Below are positions 8,845 through 23,622 of a DNA stretch of 48,887 nt, one piece after another. Numbering within the stretch: the first letter of the stretch is position 1; each line of letters starts with the position of its first letter. The notes beneath the pieces are model-generated. The model saw only the letters and a list, made by a program, of their open reading frames with translations, searched no databases and was not told where the DNA came from. Source of the DNA: Dichomitus squalens LYAD-421 SS1 (Eukaryota; Basidiomycota; Agaricomycetes; Polyporales; Polyporaceae); the NCBI RefSeq assembly GCF_000275845.1, contig NW_006766977.1, forward strand, positions 16,040-64,926. Reading direction: 5' to 3'. A program made the translations under genes and the position numbers.

Positions 8845-10599
8845 ATGGGCAAGCACGCTCGGAAGAAACAGAAGATATCCGATCAAGTAGAGGTCCAACC
8901 CCTCGGAGCATTGGCTGCCTTCGAGGACCCAGGGGCGAAAGACGAAGAAGAGCTTCGACTTGAGAGCTTCCTCTTCGGTTCAGCTGATGAATATGCCGCC
9001 CCAGTACACGACGACCAACCAGGCTTCACCGACGACGTCTTCGTCGACGATGGTCTTCATGCGGACCCAACGCACGGCACTGGCCAAAAACAATCTGTCT
9101 GGACCGACCCTGACGACCCCGCTCTCGAAGTCTCTCTCGCCAGCGACAAACGACGACGGAAACTGCGCGATGCCCTCGCAGAAGACACTGTTGACGGCCA
9201 CGAATACGAGTGTCGCCTTCGACGACAGTTTGAGAAGACTAACCCCACGCCGGACTGGGCGACGAAAGCTCGCAAACGACTTCATACCACCGTTGCAGGC
9301 AAACGGAGGCAGGTATCGATAGGCTCCGAGCCAGAGGAGGATAGTGAACAGGAAGGCTTGGGTCCGGGTTTGGATTCTTTGCTTTCGGGTACGGGATCTG
9401 TTGTTGCTGGACGTCATGCCCGCGTCCTTCCACAAGGCATTCTTGCAATCGAACGACTGCGAGACGCGAATCTCTCTGCCAAAGCTGAAGGAGAAATCAA
9501 CGTCGTGCAATTCCATCCCTCTCCTCAAGTACCGGTTCTTCTTACTACAAGTTCAGATCGGCGGCTACGCCTCTTCAATGTACGTGATCCTCATACTTGT
9601 GCCGGAGTCCATTCTCAGAGCGTGCGCAGGTGGATGGTCATACGAATCCCCACCTCCAAACCTTACACATTCCCGCACTTCCTCTCAACAATGCTACCTT
9701 CCATCCCGGTGGTACCTCCGTTCTCCTCACCGGACCGCGGCCCTTCTATTATACATACGACCTGCAGACCGGCACCACCCAGCGTTCGCCCCGTGGGCTG
9801 TGGGGCACTACATTCACCAACACCAACCAAGCTGCCCAAGATGGGAGCATGGAGGTGTGTGCATTCGATAAAACAGGCTCCGTTCTGGCAGTGGCGGGTC
9901 GGAGAGGACATGTGCACCTCGTCGACTGGCGCACTGGAGGTGGGCAGGTCGTGGGTAGCGTCAAGATGAATGCGGGTGCCAAGTCACTCTGGTGGTCTGG
10001 CGAGGAGCTGTTGACCCTAAGCGAGGATTCGGAGGTATATGTGTGGGATGTCGGCCAGCGGAAGTGTGTCCGGCGATGGAAAGACGATGGCGGCTACGGC
10101 AGCCAGCTACTGGGTGGTGATCGGACGGGCCAATATCTTGCCATCGGGTGAGTGCAAACGTTACGCAGGATATCCATTGGCTCAATGTTGCGCAGCTCCA
10201 AGGTTGGCTTCGTCAACGTCTATGGTTCGGATGCAGCCCAAGGCAGCATAGACCGACCCAAGGCGCTCAAAAGCCTCGGCAACCTCACGACGACAATCAC
10301 CTCATTACGATTTAACCATGACTCCCAACTGCTTGCCATCGCGAGTAACGTGAAGAAAGACCAACTGCGTATGGTGTGTGCCGCTTTGATAATTGTTGTC
10401 AACAAATATACCAATGCTCTCCTCCTGGAATCAGATACATTTGCCTTCCCTAACCGCGTTCTCCAATTGGCCAACATCCAGCACCCCGCTAGGCCATGTG
10501 ACGAGTGTGGATTTTTCGGCGAGGAGTGAATATGTCGCAGTCGGCAACAGCCGTGGGCGCGTACTGTTGTATCATTTACGGGATTTCAGCGCGACTTAA
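8845..10599 (+). CDS. UTP18: U3 snoRNA-associated protein 18 (UTP18), WD40
   Basis: Four exons (8845-9579, 9630-10147, 10196-10373, 10435-10599) give 531 aa, close to yeast Utp18 (594 aa). The start is the ATG of MGKHARKKQK, a lysine-rich nucleolar-type N-terminus; the frame is open upstream but only this Met fits. An acidic, charged region precedes WD40 repeats from about residue 195. The end carries the family signature HLPSLTAFSNWPT, then PLGHVTSVDFS and GNSRGRVLLYHL. Utp18 is a UTP-B subunit of the small-subunit processome for 18S rRNA maturation in the nucleolus. Introns are 50, 48 and 61 nt and keep phase. The stop codon is 55 bp from the TRS33 stop on the other strand, so the 3' UTRs probably overlap. 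Confidence 0.93.
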
Positions 10600-10654
10600 G
10601 TCGTCCCAATGTCACGAGTGTCACATCGGGACATGTGCAGGCACCATAGACAGT

Positions 10655-11614
10655 TTATGAGCCTTTGGGCAGTTTCACTTGGAAAGTACCTACGGTAGGA
10701 CAGGATCAATCATGACATCTCAATCGTTTTCAATTGTTGAAGGGGCAGCTTACATTGTGGCAACACCGTTACTTCAGGCACTACCGTGGCCTGGTAGCCG
10801 AGTCTGCCAAGGGCACCGCGAATGATCCCAGCAGGCATGGCGACATACTATAGCGTTGTCAGATTACCCTGGTAGTTGCGGGTGGTGTCTGTAGATGAGA
10901 CGTACAACTCTGGCTCGTTTGAGCGACTCTGCCCGCCCCTCCCAGCCGGATATCCGAGTCAGGGGCTTGAAGGAGTTATCTTGCAGGACATACACTCCCT
11001 TTCCTGGGTTCAGACGTGACACAATAGATCCACAGTGGTGAACGTACTCGATGATTCGTTCTCAAGTTATCGACCTGTTTCTCCCAACAGGCATTCCACA
11101 AGTCTTTGCAGATGAACTTAATTGCATCCAAGGTGTCTGAGAATAGTCCGCGTTCATGACAGAGGCTAATGTGACTTCTAAGAGAGAGGGAGAGCAAAGT
11201 GAGCGGGAGGACTTACCGCTCAGCCATGTTTGCTCCGACATGCATACCGATGGCTTCTAGGCGGGCTCGGAGCTCTTCGTCATCTTCACAATTGCCATCC
11301 TTGGATACGGGATGGAGAGATGCATCGCTGCCGATAGAATCTCGTAGCTGGCTTTTCTTGAGAGTAGGAGGAGCAGGGGCACTTGGCGGCATTAGACCAG
11401 CGTCGACCAACTCCTTCTCCACTTTCTTGACGCGAGCAGTGGCTACTGCAGAAGAGGCCCTGAGAGTGTTGACCATCTCGATCACGAAGTAATCCATGGC
11501 AGCACCGTCTATGTAGCGGGGAGGTGGATCTGCGACTGCAGCAAGGGAGGGCACTGACGACGTCGATGAGCTTGGGCGGTTCGCAGGGGTTTGGAATGAG
11601 TTCCTCGAGGCCAT
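10655..11614 (-). CDS. TRS33: TRAPP complex subunit TRS33/TRAPPC6
   Basis: Five exons (11614-11217, 11177-11048, 10998-10906, 10847-10754, 10689-10655) encode 249 aa. After a Ser/Pro-rich start comes the Bet3-like fold: YFVIEMVNTL, RLEAIGMHVG, then LDAIKFICKDLW, QVDNLRTNHRGVYVLQD, AGIIRGALGRLGY and a final FQVKLP. These are the hallmark blocks of Trs33/TRAPPC6, a core subunit of the tethering complex that activates Rab1/Ypt1 at the Golgi. The region between the first two blocks has an extra acidic and serine-rich loop, longer than in yeast. Introns are 39, 49, 58 and 64 nt; the first is unusually short. The acceptor of the second intron (GAAAG) is chosen over an upstream CCCAG because only it keeps phase. 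The gene is head-to-head with UBR1 and tail-to-tail with UTP18. Confidence 0.92.
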
Positions 11615-11821
11615 AGCTAGGGTTCGTATGTGTGCAAGGAGCGCGAAGGGAGGTTAGAGCTCAGGCGGTTGAGTAGTTATTCGAAAGGCTACATATCTGT
11701 GTAAGGCGATGACGCGCGGCGGGCAGCGCGCGGTAGATTTAGATGCGGGTTCGGATATGGGATCAGGCTCGCTCAGTCATCGTCCCAGTCGCGTCTTGGC
11801 CTCAGGCCGTCGTGTGCCACG
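11615..11821. promoter_or_regulatory. Shared divergent promoter of TRS33 and UBR1
   Basis: 207 bp between opposite start codons must serve both genes. The stretch includes a GC-rich CGCGCGGCGGGCAGCGCG segment near 11713. No recognised factor site is claimed. Confidence 0.5.
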
Positions 11822-14800
11822 ATGAGCAGCCTCACCTCCTTCTTCCCTTCAAGGCTTTTGGGCTCCATGCATTCCAATCCGCGCGACCGGCAGACAGATC
11901 CTCTCTCTCGGCTTCGCTTCACCCTCGAGACCATGCCTGGCTCGAGGAAGTACAACTTCACTGCAGCCACACGAGCAGAAATCCTCGCCGAACTCTACGA
12001 TGCTTTCTGGGGATCCTATGCTCATCTTTTCCTTCCCAACTCAAACTCCTCTCTCCCCCTCCATGCCACCCTCAGTGAAGTCCAGGCCAGTGTTGGTCAA
12101 CCCAAGGAGACTCAGGTTGTCCCGGGCAGGCAGTGTGGTCACATCTTCAAGAAAGGAGAGAGTTGCTTTCGTTGCAAGTGAGTATATGGTCCTAGCTGCA
12201 CGAGATTGTCTGCTGACAGTCGCCTTAGGGACTGTGCACTTGACGATAGCTGCGTTCTCTGCTCGCGATGCTTCAACGCTACCGACCACACAGACCACAA
12301 CGTGAGCTTCTTCATCGCTCAACAGCCTGGTGGTTGCTGTGACTGTGGAGATGTTGAAGCATGGCGCCAACCCATCGATTGTCCCTATCATCCTCCCGCT
12401 CCCGAGACCGTCGAATACATCGCTTCATTCGAGTCTCGGACTCTACTCAACACACCTCGCGCTCATCCGAAGACCCTAACCGGTCAAGACATCCCTCCAG
12501 TCAAGAACTATCCACACAGAGCGTTTGTTCCCCCAGAGCTAAAGGAAAGCATCTGTCGCACGATGGGCTACGCCGTCGACTTTGTTCTTGATACCCTGGA
12601 CTCCTCCCCTGACGAGACAATTGTCCCTGTCAGCGAGACTGACCTTCGCCTACAACCCACTGGCGACCCTCTCATGCACGATCTATTCGCCGTTGTCATA
12701 TGGAACGACGACAAGCATTCTTTCGACGAAGTCATTGAACTCCTCCACGATATTACCAACCGTTCTCGTGAGGAAGCTGCCCAAGTCGCTGACCGCATAG
12801 ACGAACATGGCCGTGACATCATCGAAATGTCCACCAACAGTGCTCGTCTGCTGGAGATTGCTCAGGCCGTTGCTCAGATTGATATAGGTGTCACCGTACG
12901 ACGAGCCTTCGACACGTTCCGCGAGCAGGTGTCGGCTGTCATCATAGAGTGGCTCTTAGATCTCACTCGTAGTCGACTCAGCTCTGATACACTTATTCTC
13001 CGGGAACTCCTCGCGATGGAACTGCTCTCCCCACGACGGAACTCTTCGCTACTTTCCGCCCAGGATCCCAACCGCGTGCTTCCGGATATCCATGAGCCTA
13101 CCAGGCTTGACTGGCTCTTCCTCTACCACGCTCGCCTATGGAAGAAGCCTCGCTTGAATCTCAAAGAGATCTACGCGTCTCTGTTGACCGTGAGCCACGA
13201 ACACAAACTAGCAACCGGTGAGTGCTATCATCTCGACGATGACATTCTCCAACCTATTGTTCGTAGCGTCTCATTTCGCCAGTGTCTACCATCGAATCAT
13301 CGATGCGTACCTCCTTAGCGATCGCGAAGCCGAGACCTCCATCAAGTACTTCGCGCTCCAACTGTTTACTGTCGCTTCTGTCGCCCTGTACATTGTGCGG
13401 CACCACAACATCGTCTCGCGTCTTCTCGCTATCATCTCTGCGTTCTTCACCAACCAAATTCAAGACAAGCGTATCATATTCCCACCCAATCCCGAGGCGG
13501 AAATTGACGTCGACACCTTTCCGTTCAAATCCAAACGCTTCATGCCCGTCTTCAGTGACTTGCGCTATCTATGTCACAACGAACCCGTCCAACAGTTGAT
13601 CGCTCACAATCACGAGTTCATTAGCCAATTCGCGAAGACTTGCCAGATCTTCATGTGCATCAATCCGAACAAACGTGCGGCCTCGAGTCACGTCGAATAC
13701 GAAACCGATGCGTGGATCAGCGTTTTCAACGTGACGCTTTCCCTCTCCCGAGTCATCAAGGTGTATGGAGAGGCATACTCGAAAGCGACCGTCGGAGAAC
13801 TCGTCGCCGCCATCAACACGGTCATGCACCATATCCTGATGTGTATCACTGTTGTCGACGAGCGGCGCGATCTCGCGCGTTTCCCACCCGTCGAGTTCCA
13901 CGAAGTGGTCTATGGGGAAACCACGTACAAGATCATCGACTTCGATGTCATGGACGGCTCCATCAGCTTCCACCATTCGTTGCAATGGCTTCTCGCGGAG
14001 CTCTTCAAGCATGTCGACATCTTGGATGAATCTTCGCTTAAGACAGTGGGCCTACGTAGCCTCAGGGACGTCTGCCTAAACAAGGCGAGCGAGGAGGCCA
14101 TGCTCACAATCATTGATTACCCGCTCCGAGGTGCGTACTCTCAGCCTTTTCATGATCAAGGCACTTATTGATGGTGCCTTCAGTACTCGCCATGATTGCC
14201 CAAATCCGGACGGGTCTCTGGGTTCGCAACGGCTTCGCTATCCGAGGACAACTCCTACACTACCGGGACTTCATGCTACGGGAACTATGCTATGACCAGG
14301 ATCTCTTCATCCTCCAGACTGCTCTCGTTGTGCTCGATCCCAACGCCGTCATTGTCAGCATGCTTGACCGCTTCCAGCTCCTCGGTTATTTCTCAGGGGC
14401 TACCCTCCACCCTTCCTATGACGCTTCCCACTTGTCCGGCATGGTCGAGGAGTTCCTCTATGTCTTGGTGACTGTTCTCACTGAGAGCGCCAGCGCGACG
14501 AAGATGCCACTGCCCATCGCAGTACGGCGGGAGATTGTACACGCCCTTGCTGTGGGACCTTGCACATTCACCGATCTCGTGAAGCGCGTCGCAGAGCGGA
14601 TGGTTGACGACGTCTGCTTCGAGCGCGTGCTGAAGGAGGTAGCAAACTTCAGGCCACCAGAATCAACGGCGGACTTGGGGACATACGAGTTGAAGGATGA
14701 AGCATTCGATGAGGTTAACCCCTTCTTCTATCATTATACTCGAAACAAGCGTGAAGAGGTCGAAGTCGTGCTTCGCAATCGGCTACGGAAGAAGCTTGGC

Positions 14801-17552
14801 GTTCATGACCCCGTCGTGGTACCCAAACCACTGAATATCACCAAGGGCCCATTCGTCGTCCTACCCTCTATCTTCGAGTCCGAGGTTCTTGTCCAGATCT
14901 TCTTCTACGGCATCTATAACGTTGTGACTCTCACCGACGCCACAGGAGCCGCACCACCATCCGCCGAAGCTATCCTTGATCAAATTCTGCATCTTACGAT
15001 GGTCGCCTGCGTGGAACGGCCCCAGATCTTCAGCGGCCTCGCAGTATACAAGACGTACGAGGAGGGCAAGACGCTGTTGGAGGTGCTCTGTACCTTTGAG
15101 TATCACGAGAAGTATCCAACATACAAGGCTCGCGTGCAGTGGCTTGTTGATCAGATTGCCAGGCACCAACCGAGTCTGGTTCAAGCGCATCGTCGAGTCC
15201 CTGACGAGTCAAAGGCAGACGCGGAGGATCCTAAGGAAGCGAAGAAAAGAGCTGCAAAGGCTAGACAAGAGGCGATTATGCGGCAAATGAAGGCTCAGCA
15301 GGCCAGTTTCGCCGTGAATTTCGAGGATATCGATGATGAGGAAGACGATGAGCTAATCGACACCCCCGAGACACCCGTCTCCTACGGGACCTGCATCGTG
15401 TGCCAGGAGGAGCTCAACAACTCGAAGTCCTTCGGCTCGCTTGGTTTCATCCAGCCTAGCAGGCAGCTCCGTCGTCACCCTGACGGTCTCCAGTCGTACA
15501 CGAACGAGGCTCTTAACTGTCCGGAGTCACTCGACAGAGCGGCGACGACCACCTCCGATATGTCGTTCCCTCCGTCGAGCTCTGATATCAAAGCGGTGAA
15601 ACATATCCACGGGACAAACTTCGACGCTTTCCCCTCTTCTTCCACTCGTTTCGGCCTCCATGCGTCTATCTGTAGTCATATGATGCACCTCGATTGCTTC
15701 ACTGTTTATAGTGGATCTATCCGTCAACGTCACCGGAATCAGGCGACGCGGAATCATCCCGAGAGCATTCCTCGCAAGGAGTACATCTGCCCGCTTTGCA
15801 AAAGTTTGGGTAACGTTATCCTCCCCGTCGTCGCGCCCAAGACCCCTGAAGTGAACACCGTCCCTTTCCCGGACTGGATTCGAGCCGCAAGTATCAGCAT
15901 CTTGAAGTCGAAGCCAGATCCCGTTCTCGAATCCTTGCAATTCCGCACAGGCACGGGCGAATTCGTGTTTTGGACTGCGCAAGACTCTGCGTACCAGTCC
16001 CACCTACGGGTCATCGATAGACCTGATAACACGGAGCTGCACAAGATGGTCGACACCGTCATGGTGGTAGCGAAAAACGTCTCGCAGCAGTCCAGGCACC
16101 TGCGGGAGCGCGCCGAACCCGAGCCAGGTGAAAGGGGCGCGGGGATGTACCTTCCTGAGGAGCTCGTCGGGTATACAGTATCTGCGTTGGAGGTCGCCCT
16201 ACGCGGTCAAGGCACTGTCGGCAAAACGGTTGCCGATAGCGTCACCGACTCCCAGTACCGTATGGTTCGCGGTCTTCTGACTTGCCTCACCAAGCTAGTC
16301 GCGCTGAATTTCAAAGGTCGGCCGGATGAAGGGCGAGAGGCTGTCCGCCAGGCGATCATCAAGCGGTTGCTGCCGGAGTGGAGTCGAACGTCCTTTACAT
16401 CCTTCTCACACCCCCTGCTTCTTCGAGATCCTTTCACTATCCTGATCGAGACGGCCGCCGTCGCACCCGAGATGCTCAAACACGCACTGGTCCTCACTTA
16501 CTACGCGTATCTCGCTCGTGCGGTTGTTGGCCTCGTCTATGTCCTCAACAAGAGCAGAAGCGGTCAGACTACGGTGGTCGACACGCGGAAGTACGAAGAC
16601 ATTTTTGGCGACACTCGGATGTTCTTCATGTCCGTGGTCCGCCACTCTCCTATATTTGAGCAAGCAGCCGATGGGGTCTTCCTTTCTTTTGGAGAGGCAC
16701 GCATAGAACAGCTGCTCTACAGTTTCACGCTTCCCTTCCTACGTCGCGCCTTGATCCTTTGTCGCGCTGCCCTGCCAAACGCCTTCGTCGCGCCCTCGGA
16801 TTTAGATCCGTCCGCATGCGAATACCGCCGACTGCTCAGTATCATGGAGATCCCGTCTCTTGCTGACCTCCCGAAGCACGACACGCTCCAGAATGCCCTC
16901 TCTGGGTGGTGCGCACATTATGGTCACTCACAAGCAGCCTCGCAACTGAACTGTGGCGTCATGCTTGAGTACCCCCTCATTTATCGTCTGGCGCGACTTC
17001 CACTCGTCCTTGACCATCTATACCTTGACCAAGACAAGACGATGGTCTGTTCACGGTGCAGGACCGTCCCCCTCGACGCTGCGATATGCCTCTTCTGCGG
17101 CACGACATGTTGCTTCCAGAGCCACTGTTGCATGGACCTCGACAACCAGTATCGTGGGGAATGCAACATGCACACACGGGAGTGAGTTTGATCCAGTAGG
17201 CATCTCATCTTCATATGCCTGACCACGTTGTAGGTGCTCTGGGCCCATTGGGCTCTACTTCCTTGTCAAGCGATGCTCTTTGCTGTACCTATATGCCAAC
17301 AACGGCGCGTTCGGCCAGTCGCCTTACCTCGACGTGCACGGAGAGGTGGACGTGTCGATGAGGTATGATCATGGTTTTATCCGAATTCCGGTATTTACTG
17401 ATAGCAATACTTCCAGACGAGGACGGCGCCAATACCTGCATCATGCGCGTTGGGAAGATGTGCACAAGATTTGGCTGAACCACGGCGTTCCGACATTGAT
17501 TGCACGACGGCTCGAAGGCACGGTTGACAACGGTGGTTGGGAGACGCTCTAA
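11822..17552 (+). CDS. UBR1: E3 ubiquitin ligase UBR1, N-recognin
   Basis: Six exons (11822-12177, 12229-13217, 13267-14130, 14184-17181, 17234-17362, 17417-17552) yield 1,823 aa, near yeast Ubr1 (1,950). In order: a UBR-box zinc finger at ~103-174 (QCGH, CFRCKDC, CVLCSRCF, CCDCGD, CPYH), which binds basic N-terminal residues; a ClpS-like domain at ~267-345 (VVIWNDDKHSF), which binds bulky hydrophobic N-termini; a helical middle; a Lys/Arg-rich helix before the RING; a RING-H2 at ~1139-1277 (CIVCQEE ... CSHMMHLDC ... CPLC); and the C-terminal autoinhibitory cap with a Cys cluster at ~1691-1728. With the E2 Rad6 it ubiquitinates N-degron substrates in the cytosol. Introns of 49-54 nt are all in phase. 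The RING has a long Ser-rich insertion (~80 aa) between its Cys pairs. Confidence 0.95.
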
Positions 17553-17671
17553 TGATTCATGGAACCATGGACTATACGCATCACCTCATTACGGATTAGA
17601 AAGCAATAACGCGATGTATCCTAGTATCCAATGTAACCATAATCTCGGTGTCGAAGGAAGTGGATTGTGCC

Positions 17672-20068
<2,397 letters not shown>

Positions 20069-22237
20069 ATGTCGGAATCGTACAAGGAACAGCTGGACCC
20101 AGAGTCTCAAGCCCTGCTCTCTGACCATCACCACGATGGCCCCGCTGTCCCTCCGACCCGGCCCTCCTACCGCACCTTCCGGACTCGCCACCTCGTACTA
20201 GCCTACGCTGCTGGTATCCTCTCCGCGGTCCTCGTCGAGCTCCTGCTCTGCTCTCACTATACCATTCCTTTCCTTCAATCCTCACAGTCCCGCCCTTCAG
20301 TCGAAGCAGACTTCGCCTCCCCCGACGCGGGCTCCACCGAAGTTCACCACTTCCCGCCCACCTCCCCAACCAACGTCTTTCCCTCTCTCTTCCCAACAGA
20401 TGTCGGCCACGCCGGTCCTACGCCCACAGGAGCGGAAGCAGGCCTTGTTGCTACCGCGCCCTCTTATCCTCTTCACACCGGCGCCCCTCATCTCGTCTCT
20501 CCTCTGACTCTCACCAAGAATGCATCCAAACAGGACGCCAGCCCTTCCTTCGACATCTTCAAGCATTGGGGTAACCTATCTCCATGGTTCAGCGTAGAGC
20601 GAGGCTCCTTCGGCGTCGACTCGGGCCCTGAAGCTCCCGATACCTGTCGCGTCACTGGTCTTCACTTGCTTCACCGACATGGCGCTCGCTACCCAACAGA
20701 GTGGGCCTCATACGGCGGCCCTGCCAACCTCTCCGGACGTCTTCACAACGCTGCCGCAGGGTGGAATGCGTCCGGTCAGCTCGAATTCATGAACGAATGG
20801 TGAGCAACCTGACGCCCTCTTTGCGGCAGCTATTCACCGACTACAGGACGTACAAGCTCGGAGAGGAGATCTTGACTCCTTTCGGTCGTCAGCAACTCTG
20901 TACGTTCAGCCCCATATTAGCTCATCTGACTTGGCCTGACGTGTCTCCAGTCGACCTAGGTGTATCCATTCGTATGAAGTACGGCTTCCTACTCAAGAAT
21001 TTCACCGAGTCGAACACAATCCCCGTCTTCCGTACCGAATCTCAGGACCGCATGTTGTCTTCTGCTCTTAACTTCGCCTTGGGCTTCTTCGGTTACCCGT
21101 TCGACGGTCAGTACCAGCAGAGCATCACCATCGAGGACAACGGCTTCAATAACACCCTCGCTCCCTACAAGACCTGCCCGAACGCCGGTGACCGCTCCAA
21201 GTCTGACCGTGGCGTCGAGTATGTCAAGACATGGACGGCTATATATCTCAAGGATGCTCTCGACCGCCTTTCTCCTCAGCTGCATGGGTACGACCTGACC
21301 ATTGAGGATGTATTTACACTACAGCAGATGTGCGCGTACGAGGTATGCCTGCGAAGCGGTTGCCCTTGTTCGCCGAATGCTCACCGCTCATTCCGCACAG
21401 ACTGTCGCCATCGGTTACTCCAAGTTCTGTGAGTTGTTCACGGAGGAGGAGTGGAAGGGTTTCAACTACGCGTACGTTCTATCGAAGATTCCCCCTCACA
21501 TCGAACTCACCCACCAGTCTGCAGCATGGATCTCTTCTTTTGGTACGGTTCGGCATTCGGCTCGCCTGTCGCTCGAGTTCAGGGTATCGGATACGTCCAG
21601 GAGCTCGTCTCGCGTCTTACCCATACCCCGATCCCTGTACACAACTCCTCTACAAACGCGACACTTGACGACAATCCGGCCACGTTCCCTCTCGGGCAGA
21701 GCCTCTATGTAGACGCCACCCACGAGGTCGTCGTTCTTAATGGTAGGAATCCCCAGATACGCTCGAACTGTTTTCGTAGTATCCTGATTGGCGCATATAG
21801 TCATAACCGCTTTGAATCTGTCCAACTTTGCTGAGGGAGGACCTCTTCCTGCGGACCACATACCCGAGCACCGCAACTTCAAATCATCGCATCTTGCGCC
21901 TTTCGCGACCAACATCCAGTTCCAGCGTATGTTCACTCCCCTCATCCCCCCTTCCTGCACATCGTCTAATGCTCTCTCAACAGTGCTCTCCTGCGAGTCG
22001 CATGCCGACCCGCAAATCCGCGTCATCGTCAATGACGGCGTGGTTCCGTTGACGGGCATCCGCGGCTGTCCAGAGGACAAAGACGGCAAATGCCCTATAC
22101 CCACCTTCGTGGACGCTCAGCGGGAGATCATCGCGAAGACGGACTGGAATTGGGCATGTCATGGGGACTGGCATGTCCCTCCTGGTCCCGCATGGAACAC
22201 CACTACGGGCGACGCACCGGAGCCGGGAACGGTTTAA
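20069..22237 (+). CDS. Membrane-anchored histidine acid phosphatase
   Basis: Seven exons (20069-20799, 20847-20899, 20951-21342, 21401-21471, 21525-21742, 21801-21926, 21984-22237) encode 614 aa. A ~40-residue hydrophilic tail precedes one hydrophobic segment (residues ~48-72), predicting type II orientation rather than a cleaved signal peptide. A Ser/Pro/Thr-rich stalk follows. The catalytic motif LLHRHGARYPT places the nucleophile at His204. The second motif reads THE (His482-Glu483) where classical phytases have HD; Glu as proton donor occurs in some family branches. The family hydrolyses phosphomonoesters such as phytate outside the cell or in the secretory lumen. All introns (47-58 nt) keep phase. 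The start was chosen at MSESYKEQ because the longer open frame upstream runs into the GluRS promoter. Confidence 0.88.
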
Positions 22238-23622
22238 GTTCGCCATCGGTCGTGTGTTCTTTTTCTCGCGGTCGTAGTCATGGCTGTGTTTGTAGATATA
22301 CACTACAGAACTGAGCTCTATTGGATACATGATTGAGAAAATGCCAATGCCTCAGGCTGGAGATGACAGTGAAGGAAATCCTTCTCCACGCCTCGCTATG
22401 TGTTAGGCAAGTCATAGTCAGGAAGGTCGAATTCATGGCATGTAGTATGAACTTAGTGAGAACCGGTCAGCGCTGGCGGGGAGATAGGATCTCTCCTGAG
22501 CCTCAGCATCAAAAATCGTCATTAAGTTGAGAATGTCAACTTTGACGTCGAAATTCAATACATCGTCCAGTTGCTTGCCTCGTTGTTATCTCCGGAGGTC
22601 AACAATACTGTACAGACGAAACACTTCATGGAAGGCTCCCATGAGGGAGGGGATTCGAACCCCGTTCTCCTCCTTCAACGAAGGTGTCGGAACCATCCAA
22701 CAGTTTTGACTTTCGTCAGCGAACGCCATATTACCCCAAGATCCTCTTGTAGGGATGCCGTACTCTGTATTGTCGAGTTTTGGCTCGAGTCAGACGAAAC
22801 ACTGTATGTACACAGCAAGTCGAAGCTATAGACGCGCGCCCAATACGGTGCAAATTGCCAATTGCATCTCGATGTCAGCAGCGCTCATCCGACCCTGCCT
22901 GCCCTGAAGACAGTCGCGTATATAAAGAGGCTCCCTAGCCTGACTATTTCCCCATTCTTGTGCTCGGGCACGTACTGTCGCCAGTGAGGTCTTTACCGAG
23001 GCACAGTCTTTTGCTGATTGCAAATTACACATCCGAACACGTCTGTTAGCTTCGGCTTTCAGCAATTTTTGGAACACCCCCTCCTCTCCTCTATCCAGGA
23101 GAATTTTTGTGTAATTATGTTGGTGCGAGATTAGTTTAGCTTAGTGTTTGTACGTCGATAGTGTCGCAATGCATTTGCTTGTTGCGAATAACTTCGGACC
23201 ATTTGTCGCTGATCGCTGTCGACTAGGCATTCATGCTGAAAATGAATATGAGCTTGTGTGTCTTAGTAGTGCCCGTGCCTATGGTGATTGGGGGACTCCA
23301 AGGTCCCCATGCTCATGCGCTGCTGCACTTGTACGTTATATCGGAAGTGACAATCACTCCAAGTCGACACGGTTGGTGGGAGTCATTCGAGGACGGTGCA
23401 CCTCAGGTCTTTGGACTGCCGGATGTAAATTGGGGTGTGTAAGGTGATACAGGTGTATGGTATTAGGGAGAAATCATCGTGCATGTACGTCCGTATCCGC
23501 ACTCAGGCCACATCACTGTAATCTCAGCGTCCATTGCTCGTCATCTCACTGAGTCGAGCCATCGCTACCACCTCCCTCATGCACTGTGCGCACGAACTCT
23601 CGCAATGCCCCATGTCGTCCGC
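22238..23622. other. Convergent intergenic region, phosphatase to CHS7
   Basis: About 1.4 kb with no supportable gene. It must hold both 3' UTRs. A T-arm-like tRNA fragment at 22640-22700 on the minus strand and a TATAAAG at 22920-22926 were noted but neither is part of a gene I can define. Confidence 0.5.

Noticed and set aside
13569..14012. Minus-strand frames over UBR1, the phosphatase and the cullin as antisense genes
   Set aside because: They are mirror images of coding sequence with strong codon bias and have no family resemblance.
22630..22720. A functional tRNA-Ser or tRNA-Leu gene
   Set aside because: The T arm is good but no 5' strand pairs with the acceptor region, and no D arm or normal anticodon loop can be drawn.
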